DNA of 16,109 bases from the NCBI GenBank assembly GCA_964345475.1, contig CAYFQW010000020.1:1-16109 (forward strand), in the 5' to 3' direction. Below the pieces are notes generated by a model. It was not told where the DNA came from. It saw only the letters and a program-made list of their open reading frames with translations, and made no database searches. Positions within the stretch are counted from its first letter, which is position 1. The number at the start of each line of letters is the position of its first letter. Source of the DNA: WRIS01 sp964345475. GTDB taxonomy: Bacteria > Actinomycetota > Coriobacteriia > Coriobacteriales > Eggerthellaceae. Position numbers and translations under genes: made by a program. Below, piece after piece: positions 6,905 through 13,667 of this stretch.

Positions 6905-8097
6905 ATCCAGCGTTAAGGCTTTTAGCTTATACCAAGGACGTCCCTTGCGACGATCCCGTTACAGTTGAATTAATAAAGCACGGGTACCATACTGAGGAAA
7001 ACATTAGACAGTTCAAGCTTCATAAGCGGTTTCAGCCCTGGGCAACGCAGGATGGCCTCATTATCAACGACAGCCATCAAATATGTAAATACACCACGGT
7101 GGTCAAGTCGTTTAAAACAAAGAACTCCTACTCAATTATTGTGATCATGATGTGTAATCAGGTTAAGGAGCCAGAAGACTTTTTGCTCGATACACTCGCA
7201 ATCCTGTTGAAAAGAATCGAGGTCTACGCGCTGAAAGAATATCCCGCCGATAAACCGTCTGGCAATACGGTGGACACTTTCTTGCGAGATTTGATAGAAA
7301 ACAAAGTATTCCATGAAACCACTATCGTTGAACGCTCTCAATTTGTGGGCATTCCTTTTAAGAGCTCGTTTTGTTTGTTTTATATCGATCTTGGAGAAAA
7401 TCCCAATTACCCGATTGCACGCTTGCTTTCACAGGTTGCGAAGAACGTTGCGCCGGCAAAAACATTGTCGTACGACGATGCAATAATCGTCCTGTGCTTC
7501 AACTGTCAGCGCAATAGCTGTGGGCATACGTGCGCGAGGGGTACCTGCGTCTCTGAGAAAAAAACAATCACGGCCCGTCTGACTGAAATTTTGTCAGAAT
7601 ACGGACTATCTTGTGGAAGAAGTTCGATGTTCTACAAACTCTCCGACACCCATATAGCCTTTCTGCAGGCGAGGGAGGCCGCAAGCTTGCAACATGTAAG
7701 CTTGAGAGGAGAAGACGAATTAAGTTCTAGCGAAGGGCAGAAAGTACAGATAGCCAGCTTCGATAACCATTATCTTGCCTTTATGATAGATAGGTCTTCA
7801 GTGGATGGAGAAGATCTGATTGCCGCCACATCCGCACAAAGGCTTCTTCATCAGATTAAAGACTATGATGACGAGCACAACACAGATAACTTTTTCTTTT
7901 TGCACCAGTATCTACTGCATGAACGGCGCGCATCTGTTGTTGCTGATATTCTTCATATGCATCGCAACAACGTAAAATACCGTATTGACAGGATAGAAGA
8001 ACTATTCGACATTCAGTGCGACAACGCCGACTTAAGGCTGGAGCTCCTCTTCGCCTATGAGATATTTTCTATCGGGTCGGCTAGTGTGTACGAGTAA
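6838..8097 (+). CDS. PucR/CdaR-type helix-turn-helix regulator, main C-terminal part (frameshifted from the preceding fragment)
   Basis: The meaningful frame begins at the G-run at 6838 with GGNIQDLLDVSSQLIKNN and runs to TAA at 8097. The frame is open upstream to a TTG at 6793, but those residues look spurious. A sensory domain follows (about 70-150 counted from 6793), then a GGDEF-like/CdaR middle region. The C-terminus has the diagnostic PucR helix-turn-helix (7930-8007): ASVVADILHMHRNNVKYRID, then RIEELF and DLRLELLFAYEIF. An unusual insert, CFNCQRNSCGHTCARGTC (7495-7548), has five spaced cysteines and could bind a metal or Fe-S cluster. The protein probably controls its downstream neighbour at 8339. 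The frameshift may be a real mutation, slippage-based switching, recoding or a sequencing error. Confidence 0.75.
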   Translation, partial: GGNIQDLLDVSSQLIKNNTVVVDPALRLLAYTKDVPCDDPVTVELIKHGYHTEENIRQFKLHKRFQPWATQDGLIINDSHQICKYTTVVKSFKTKNSYSIIVIMMCNQVKEPEDFLLDTLAILLKRIEVYALKEYPADKPSGNTVDTFLRDLIENKVFHETTIVERSQFVGIPFKSSFCLFYIDLGENPNYPIARLLSQVAKNVAPAKTLSYDDAIIVLCFNCQRNSCGHTCARGTCVSEKKTITARLTEILSEYGLSCGRSSMFYKLSDTHIAFLQAREAASLQHVSLRGEDELSSSEGQKVQIASFDNHYLAFMIDRSSVDGEDLIAATSAQRLLHQIKDYDDEHNTDNFFFLHQYLLHERRASVVADILHMHRNNVKYRIDRIEELFDIQCDNADLRLELLFAYEIFSIGSASVYE

Positions 8098-8199
8098 AAA
8101 CTCTTTGTAAGTGCTCGTATAAGGGATATCCGAATTTTTTCCAAAGCATAGCGCTGCTCTTTGCCGCTCTTTGTGGGTGGGCATTCCTCAGTATCAGGC

Positions 8200-8215
8200 T
8201 ATGCATTTTGCACAA
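8200..8215. promoter_or_regulatory. Shared palindromic motif, copy 2 (TATGCATTTTGCACAA)
   Basis: Same flanks and reverse-complement core as the motif at 6390-6405. It lies 124 bp before the isomerase-like start codon. A second inverted repeat, CACAAA (8211-8216) with TTTGTG (about 8229-8234), overlaps its right end. A weak promoter (TGGACA at 8242-8247, then TTTACAT about 18 bp on) would place this motif just upstream of the -35, as for an activator. Confidence 0.5.
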
Positions 8216-8338
8216 AGCAACGATTGTTTTTGTGTTGCTCGTGGACAATGATCGTCCGACACATTTTACATAAACTCAATCTATGAGCTTGATTCATCAA
8301 GAGGAGTCTTACACACAGACGACCGAAAGGAAATCAAA

Positions 8339-9907
8339 ATGGCAATCGAAAAATATGATGCAGGAATTAAGAAGCTCGACGACGTGCGCCTTAACGTCAA
8401 GCCCCTATTTCTTACCCTGTATCACGAGTACGTGTTTGAAGGGCCCTGCCGTTTCGGCAAAGGACCACAATTGGAGACAGAATACGACCTCATGATGGCA
8501 GCCGAGAAAAAGAAAGGCTGGCTCGCCCAGTTGAAAGCTGCTATGCCTGAAGATGTAGTTAACCTCATGGAGCCCGTGGAAATTCAGAGAAATGAAGAAT
8601 TCACGACGATGGACGAAATGCTCGAGGTTCTCGGCGAGGGCCATGAAGACGTTGACCTTTACTATATAGGATATGCCAGTCGCCCTTACGACCTGGCTCT
8701 TGAGTTTGCTCAGCGCTTCAAAAAGCCCTGTGCTATAACCCAAGCATGCTGCGCATCGGCCATTACGTCTGCTGAGTTTATCGCACGCGGCCTTGAGTTC
8801 TATTCGTTTGAGGATTGGGAAGACGCAACAGAGTACATGAATGTTTTACGTACGCGTAAAGCACTAAGTGAGGCTAAGGTTCTATGCGCAACACGTATGA
8901 CGTCAACCGTATCGCCTAGTGCACCAGATTCGATCATAGATCCTGAGAAATTGACGAAAAAATTCGGTATGCGTTTCCGTTATGTGAGCGCCCATGAAAT
9001 ACTCGATCAAACAAGCTACGATGACCCCATGAAAAATCATTGCACCCCGGGACGCAAGGGCCTCAACTTTGATGAAGAGGATCGCAAAGAAATCGAAAAG
9101 CAAACGAAAGAGCTTATCGATGGGGCAGACGCGAACTATATGGATGAAGGCGACGTCCGTAAGTCAGTAGAAGCTTGGTACGGTGTTCATAAGTTCCTTA
9201 ATGCGACGCAGTGTAATTGCTATACAATGCCTTGCCCAGACCTTTGTGCATCACGCCGCTTGAATGAGAAGCAATTCACGTACTGCTTGAACCACTCCCT
9301 TAACAACGAAGAAGGCATACCTTCTGCCTGCGAGTATGACCTCGGTGCTGTTTTCTCGAAAATTTTACTGCAGAACATTGCACGTCGTCCCTCATATATG
9401 GGCAACACATTTACAAGCCCTATCCGCAATGGCGTGCGCGCTCCTTTGCCAAAGGCCCTGTTCTTCAATCCTGATTCTGTGGATCAGAAAATGGTTGACC
9501 TTAAAGAGCTTGAAAATGTTGTGCTTACCTTCCACTCGGTACCAAACCGTCGCTGGGTTGGCTGGGATGCCCCTATTCGCAACTATGAAATTCGCGAATT
9601 TGCACATAGTGGCTGGGGTGCTACCATTCGGTACGATTTTGCTAAAGACGCCGGCCAAGTTATTACTATGTGTCGCATCGATCCAACATGCGAAAAGCTG
9701 CTCATTGCAAAAGGTACGGTTGTTGATGGTATCGGCTTTGAAGATACAAACTGCTCTGAAGGCGTATTCTTCCAGGTCAAGGACAGCAAGGACTTTTTCA
9801 AAAAGCAAGCTGTCGTAGGAAATCATGTTCCTTTGGTATACGGTGATTTCGAAAAAGAACTCTTGGAGCTTGGCGAGCTTCTTGGGCTTGAGATTCTTCA
9901 CGCCTAG
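8339..9907 (+). CDS. L-fucose/L-arabinose isomerase-superfamily protein, substrate unknown
   Basis: A 522-residue cytoplasmic protein; the ATG at 8339 follows AAAGGA by 8 nt. The fold is recognisable from several marks of the FucI/AraA superfamily. There is an N-terminal Rossmann-like half (YYIGYASRPYDLALEF about 108-123; KKFGMRFRYVSAHEI about 207-221). The segment GIPSACEYDLGAVFSKILLQ (326-345) corresponds to the metal-site region, with E332 and D334. The C-terminal GNHVPLVYGDFEKELLELGELLG (494-516) supplies a candidate metal-ligand His496. It should bind a divalent metal and a sugar or sugar-like molecule; isomerase activity itself is inferred. It is odd in having 15 cysteines, including CNCYTMPCPDLC (292-303), and in having no kinase, aldolase or transporter nearby. 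It is probably regulated by the upstream PucR-type protein. Confidence 0.7.
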   Translation: MAIEKYDAGIKKLDDVRLNVKPLFLTLYHEYVFEGPCRFGKGPQLETEYDLMMAAEKKKGWLAQLKAAMPEDVVNLMEPVEIQRNEEFTTMDEMLEVLGEGHEDVDLYYIGYASRPYDLALEFAQRFKKPCAITQACCASAITSAEFIARGLEFYSFEDWEDATEYMNVLRTRKALSEAKVLCATRMTSTVSPSAPDSIIDPEKLTKKFGMRFRYVSAHEILDQTSYDDPMKNHCTPGRKGLNFDEEDRKEIEKQTKELIDGADANYMDEGDVRKSVEAWYGVHKFLNATQCNCYTMPCPDLCASRRLNEKQFTYCLNHSLNNEEGIPSACEYDLGAVFSKILLQNIARRPSYMGNTFTSPIRNGVRAPLPKALFFNPDSVDQKMVDLKELENVVLTFHSVPNRRWVGWDAPIRNYEIREFAHSGWGATIRYDFAKDAGQVITMCRIDPTCEKLLIAKGTVVDGIGFEDTNCSEGVFFQVKDSKDFFKKQAVVGNHVPLVYGDFEKELLELGELLGLEILHA

Positions 9908-9942
9908 GTTTCTTGCGAAATAGTTCGAACATGAGGATGTCA

Positions 9943-9971
9943 CACATGCCCGCTAAGAAAGCGGGCATGTG
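9943..9971. terminator. Perfect 12-bp stem hairpin between the isomerase-like gene and sufE
   Basis: CACATGCCCGCT (9943-9954) and AGCGGGCATGTG (9960-9971) pair perfectly around AAGAA. Only CATATTGT follows on the plus strand, so it lacks a proper T-run. It may be a leaky terminator, a processing or stabilising hairpin, or an attenuator that sets lower expression of the sulfur genes than of the isomerase-like gene. Confidence 0.55.
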
Positions 9972-10009
9972 CATATTGTAAGAAACACCTACGATGAGAG
10001 GTGAGTACG

Positions 10010-10450
10010 ATGACAAAGGACATAGGATACTCTGAGGGTAAGAGCGCTCTTGAGGTTCAAGATGAAATCGTTGAGGACTTCTCTTCTATGGGTGATCCTT
10101 TCGATCAGTTTACTTACTTATTGCAGCTAGCAAGCGAGTTGGAAGAGCTGCCCGAAGAACAAAAAACAAAAGCATCTCTTCTTGCAGGTTGTCAGTCACA
10201 GGTGTGGATTCATCTCAGACACGAGGGTGATAGAGTCTATTTTGTGGCGGATAGCGACACCCTCATGATTAGAGGTGTAATTATGATTTTGGAAAAGATA
10301 CTTAACGGGCGAACTGCTCGTGAAATCCTTGATATCGAGCTTGACTTCATACAGCGCACAGATCTCGGGGACGTGTTCGACTCAAAGCGTATCGCTGGGA
10401 TTTCTAGTTTCGTCGAGGCGGTTAAAACGTACGCGAACGAATTGTTGTAG
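10010..10450 (+). CDS. sufE: SufE-like sulfur-transfer protein
   Basis: A 146-residue SufE-family protein. It has the usual helical start (IVEDFSSMGDPFDQFTYLLQLASELEELP), then LLAGCQSQVWIH, whose Cys61 is the conserved sulfur-accepting residue. The family core follows (VYFVADSDTLMIRGVIMILEKILNGRTAREI) with the closing ISSFVEAVKTYAN. It takes persulfide sulfur from the partner cysteine desulfurase, encoded two genes downstream. I prefer the ATG at 10010, with AGAGGTG at 9997-10003, over the GTG at 10001. The gap to the next gene is 9 bp. Confidence 0.9.
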   Translation: MTKDIGYSEGKSALEVQDEIVEDFSSMGDPFDQFTYLLQLASELEELPEEQKTKASLLAGCQSQVWIHLRHEGDRVYFVADSDTLMIRGVIMILEKILNGRTAREILDIELDFIQRTDLGDVFDSKRIAGISSFVEAVKTYANELL

Positions 10451-10459
10451 GAGGGGACC

Positions 10460-10903
10460 GTGGCCGCAATATCACTAAAAGAGAAATTAAAAGAGGCAGA
10501 TTTAAAGGCAGACATGCTTCTAGAGGATATGAAGCATCCTGCGATATCTCTAGACCAATTTACCGAATGTGTTAAAGAGTACCTGATGTGTAAGTTTTTC
10601 CTGGAGCCTGAGGAATATCTGACGGAAAACATACTCGATTTGGCGGAAATAAGCATCGAAAAGCTGCTCCGCATCAACGACAAAAGTGTAAAGCTTGCCC
10701 AAGCTTCTACTACCTGCACCAATCAAAGTTCGACCGACGTTAAAAAGGTTCTGCTCTCGTTGACTCTGCAAAGAGGTTTGGGAGTGAAAATGACTCCCGA
10801 TGAGTCTGCCGAGCTTGAAACTGTCACCCAGTTTGCTTCTGCCCTCTATAAGAAAAGTCACGCGAAACAGGGCCTAGTTGATCAAATCGACATGATTAAG
10901 TAA
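10460..10903 (+). CDS. Uncharacterised ACP-like protein between SufE and SufS
   Basis: A 147-residue cytoplasmic protein starting at GTG 10460, with AGGAGG 5 nt upstream. I do not recognise a named family. Read against acyl carrier protein, residues 33-70 resemble its first half: helix I, FTECVKEYLMCKFFLEPEEYLTEN, then DLAEISIEKLL in place of DLGADSLDTVEL, which would make Ser65 a candidate phosphopantetheine site. Residues about 95-131 resemble the second half: VLLSLTLQRGLGVKMTPDESAELETVTQFASAL, compared with the ACP pattern of helix II, I-P-D-E-E-A and TTV. The two halves are separated by about 28 extra polar residues. The start of sufS abuts its stop, so it is made together with the desulfurase. 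Acylation, and any part in sulfur transfer, are inferences. Confidence 0.55.
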   Translation: MAAISLKEKLKEADLKADMLLEDMKHPAISLDQFTECVKEYLMCKFFLEPEEYLTENILDLAEISIEKLLRINDKSVKLAQASTTCTNQSSTDVKKVLLSLTLQRGLGVKMTPDESAELETVTQFASALYKKSHAKQGLVDQIDMIK

Positions 10904-10906
10904 GTG

Positions 10907-12136
10907 ATGACCATGTTGAATGTAGATGAAATACGAAAACAGTTTCCTATCCTCTCCACCCAGAACCACGGTCACCCTCTTGTGTATTTCGACAATGCGG
11001 CAACAACCCAAATGCCTGAAGTGGTTTTGAATAAGCTCATCGAGCATTACCACACGTCCAATGCGAACGTGCACAGAGGAGTCCATTCGCTCTCACAAAA
11101 ATCGACGACCGATTTTGAAGAAGCGCGGGAAAAAGTCACACGGTTCATAGGTGCGGAAAGCTCCAACTCTATCGTGTTCACCAAAGGGGCAACGGAGGCA
11201 ATAAACAAGGTTGCGCTGGGGATAGAGGGAAGAATAAAGGCGGGGGATAGAATAGTTGTAAGCATGCTCGAGCACCATTCAAATTTTGTGCCTTGGCAAC
11301 AGCTATGTGAAAGAACAGGCGCAAGTTTAATCGTGGTCGACCTGAATGAGTCGGGCGATATCGACCTGGAAAAGCTGCAGGAGATTCTTTATGAGCCCAC
11401 CGCTTTGGTGGCAGTAACCGCCTGCTCAAATGTCCTAGGCACCGTGACACCGATTCAGGCGATTACTGAACTCGCCCATACGGCTGGGGCACTTTGTCTT
11501 ATTGACGGGGCTCAGATTATGAGGCACGCTCTCATCAATGTGCAGAGCATCGGCTGTGATTTCTTCTGCTTTTCCGGGCACAAAATAATGGCCCCAACAG
11601 GAATCGGAGTTTTATATGCAGCCCCGCATGCTGTGGATGTGCTTGAGCCAGTAGAATTTGGCGGGGAAATGGTTGATACGGTTTCGACTGAAAGAACCAC
11701 CTTTGCAAAAGAGCCGCTTTGTTTTGAGGCCGGTACCCCCAACTATGTTGGTGCAATTATGCTTGGCTACGCGCTTGATTTTCTAACCGCGTGCGGGCGT
11801 GAAGACATAGTTTTGCATGAGGAGGCTCTTGTTGGGTATGCGGAGGATGTGTTTGCTCAAATAGAAGGCCTCCAGATATTGGGATCTCCACAAAAAAGAG
11901 CGGGATGTTTAAGTTTTTCTGTTGATCGGGTACATCCCTTCGACCTCTGCCTTCTTGCAGACAAGCTGGGGCTCGCCCTAAGGTCAGGAAATAATTGTGC
12001 TCAGCCCTTGCTTCACGAATACCTTGGCCTTCAAAATGTGGCACGAGCTTCGTTTGCCTTTTATAACACGTTTGAAGAGATAGATCATGCTGCTGGAATC
12101 ATAGAAAGAGTGATTCCTTTGGTGAAAAGTAATTGA
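10907..12136 (+). CDS. sufS: Class II (SufS-type) cysteine desulfurase
   Basis: A PLP enzyme of about 409 residues, close to the usual 406. It converts cysteine to alanine and passes sulfur as a persulfide, here probably to SufE. Visible marks are FDNAATTQMP (28-37), NVHRGVHSLS (54-63), EHHSNFVPW with the PLP-stacking His123, DGAQ (200-203), the PLP lysine in FSGHKIMAPTG (Lys226), and the catalytic cysteine in RSGNNCAQPLL (Cys364), matching RxGxxCAxPL of SufS. GTG 10904, ATG 10907 and ATG 10913 are all possible starts. There is no clear ribosome site and the frame abuts the previous stop, so translation is probably coupled. No SufB, SufC, SufD or SufU is present. The gene ends 9 bp from the convergent anchor gene. 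Confidence 0.9.
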   Translation: MTMLNVDEIRKQFPILSTQNHGHPLVYFDNAATTQMPEVVLNKLIEHYHTSNANVHRGVHSLSQKSTTDFEEAREKVTRFIGAESSNSIVFTKGATEAINKVALGIEGRIKAGDRIVVSMLEHHSNFVPWQQLCERTGASLIVVDLNESGDIDLEKLQEILYEPTALVAVTACSNVLGTVTPIQAITELAHTAGALCLIDGAQIMRHALINVQSIGCDFFCFSGHKIMAPTGIGVLYAAPHAVDVLEPVEFGGEMVDTVSTERTTFAKEPLCFEAGTPNYVGAIMLGYALDFLTACGREDIVLHEEALVGYAEDVFAQIEGLQILGSPQKRAGCLSFSVDRVHPFDLCLLADKLGLALRSGNNCAQPLLHEYLGLQNVARASFAFYNTFEEIDHAAGIIERVIPLVKSN

Positions 12137-12145
12137 TCTTTGCGT

Positions 12146-13099
12146 CTAGCGCCACCGAGGAACGTGTTTTGTCGGAACAGGCAGTGAGTAGAACAAGTGG
12201 CGAGCTAAAGCTTGTGCAAACACTTCAGCAAGAAGAGCACAAAGCCACAGTACGACGAAGACTGCTTGTCCGGCAAAGAAGCTTGCCGATAAAGCCAGCA
12301 AGCAAGCAAACCCTTGTAGCGATACTATAAGGCGCATCCTCGCCTGGTAGTTCTTATAGTTTTCGAGGTCAACTCTTACTTTGAAGGAGTTATCTTCTGC
12401 GAGGGATAGAGAGAGGCGATTGAGCCGGATCTTCTGCGCGAGTATATAACTTATCGCTCCAGCAAGAAGCATGAAAGCACAAAACAAAGAGCTGAGAGAG
12501 AAGGATGACTGAGTACTTGCGTGAGCGCCTAAGGAAAGGGTTAATCCTCCCAAAAACACACCCGCTGAAAAACCCAGTCCGAGAACGACAGAGAGCAACT
12601 CCAAGACGTTTTCGCCGCCATTCCATGCAGGACGGGCATGAACCATGTACGCCCGCCCAATAACTGCCATCAGCATGAAACCACAAAGTACGAGAAAGAT
12701 ATGAGCCGCCAGAACAGCAGCAGCTTGATCTAAAAAGATCATCAGCACCCACACAAGGCTGAGCCCCCAGTACGCAGAGACTGCCAATATTTCGCGAGAG
12801 AGCCACGAACTTTTCCAATGGGTAATCGAATAAGGCGCTCGCAAGGGTTTTGCGAGATGGGCAACTGAGGCAAGCATGCCTACACTTGCCATGATACATG
12901 TAGCGAGGGCAAGTGCAGGCATGCCTCTAGAGAGCAGTGCCGTAAGAGCCACTCCGAGAGAGGCCGGCACAAGAAGGGTAAACAGAATCAACGCTGTTTC
13001 GCTGTTGCTCTGGCCTTCGGCGAGACCCCGCAATGCCAAACTTGAGCGTTCGCACGCCGCCCGTAAAGCGACATCTTGTTTAGATTGACTATTCAGCAC
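12146..13099 (-). CDS. DmsC-like membrane anchor / quinol-interacting subunit
   Basis: A protein of about 317 residues with eight hydrophobic segments, for example ALILFTLLVPASLGVALTAL, LALATCIMASVGMLASVAHL and WLSREILAVSAYWGLSLVWVL, as in DMSO reductase anchor proteins (DmsC, about 287 aa). It also has the family sequence GRAYMVHARPAWN. It should hold the enzyme at the membrane and exchange electrons with menaquinone. The open frame continues to 13207 but overlaps dmsB-like coding. The GTG at 13099, 10 bp after the dmsB-like stop and with AGGA about 8 nt upstream, is the more likely start. It is the last gene of the operon, tail-to-tail with sufS. Confidence 0.82.
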   Translation of the reverse strand: MLNSQSKQDVALRAACERSSLALRGLAEGQSNSETALILFTLLVPASLGVALTALLSRGMPALALATCIMASVGMLASVAHLAKPLRAPYSITHWKSSWLSREILAVSAYWGLSLVWVLMIFLDQAAAVLAAHIFLVLCGFMLMAVIGRAYMVHARPAWNGGENVLELLSVVLGLGFSAGVFLGGLTLSLGAHASTQSSFSLSSLFCAFMLLAGAISYILAQKIRLNRLSLSLAEDNSFKVRVDLENYKNYQARMRLIVSLQGFACLLALSASFFAGQAVFVVLWLCALLAEVFAQALARHLFYSLPVPTKHVPRWR

Positions 13100-13109
13100 A
13101 GCCCGTATC

Positions 13110-13667
13110 CTATGCAGGAGAGGAGTAGAGGAGATTCTTGCTACCCTTGCCTTTTGAGACCAGCTTACTGGCAACTTTCTTTCGCGCCTGGTACTCAAGT
13201 TCCTCAATAGGACCTACATCGAGGGCATGCCCGCAGCACGACTCAACGCAGGCAGGTTTTTCTCCCACTCGAAGGCGGTCGATGCACATGTCGCATTTTT
13301 GCATAAGCCCATCACGATCGAACTGGGGTGCACCGAACTCGCAGGCCCAAGAACAATACCGGCAGCCGATGCAGCGATTTTGATCAACGAGGACAACGCC
13401 AAATTCGGTGTCAATGGAGATGGCCTTCGTGGGACATACTGCCATGCAGTCTGGCTCGCCGCAATGCATACAGGCAAGCGATACGTATTGGATAGGCCTA
13501 TCCGTATTGCTTTCATCGAGCAAGGTAACTACTTGACGGTAGCGAGGTCCTTTGCTCGTTGGCTGCTCATGCACATCGGGCCTGATTGAATGGATAGACT
13601 TACAAGCAACTTCGCAGGCAAAGCACTGCGCACAACGACTGCTGTCGAAAGAAAATGCGTACTGCAT
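13110..13667 (-). CDS. DmsB-like electron-transfer subunit with four [4Fe-4S] clusters
   Basis: A 185-residue ferredoxin-type protein with sixteen cluster cysteines in four groups: C12-C15-C18-C22, C66-C69-C74-C78 (CMHCGEPDCMAVCP), C99-C102-C105-C109 (CIGCRYCSWACEFG) and C125-C128-C140-C144. This is the pattern of DmsB/NrfC/PsrB subunits that relay electrons between the anchor and the catalytic subunit. There is no signal peptide. The ATG at 13667 shares one base with the stop of the catalytic gene (TAATG) and has AAAGGAGG 5 nt upstream, so translation is coupled and the three proteins form one complex. Confidence 0.93.
   Translation of the reverse strand: MQYAFSFDSSRCAQCFACEVACKSIHSIRPDVHEQPTSKGPRYRQVVTLLDESNTDRPIQYVSLACMHCGEPDCMAVCPTKAISIDTEFGVVLVDQNRCIGCRYCSWACEFGAPQFDRDGLMQKCDMCIDRLRVGEKPACVESCCGHALDVGPIEELEYQARKKVASKLVSKGKGSKNLLYSSPA

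Noticed and set aside
8283..8495. Plus-strand frame starting ATG 8283
   Set aside because: It is an out-of-frame overlap with the isomerase-like start; no ribosome site and no recognisable product.
8339..9907. 2-hydroxyacyl-CoA dehydratase subunit, considered because of the many cysteines and the anaerobic setting
   Set aside because: The C-terminal GNHVPLVYGD and GIPSACEYD segments match the fucose/arabinose isomerase superfamily, and no activator or partner subunit is present.
9392..9943. Minus-strand open frame of about 183 codons opposite the isomerase-like gene
   Set aside because: It is a shadow of a well-supported gene, with no start context or recognisable domain.
13100..13207. Upstream extension of the DmsC-like frame
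   Set aside because: It lies over the end of the ferredoxin subunit, has arginine-rich sequence unlike any DmsC N-terminus, and a GTG with an acceptable ribosome site follows the ferredoxin stop.
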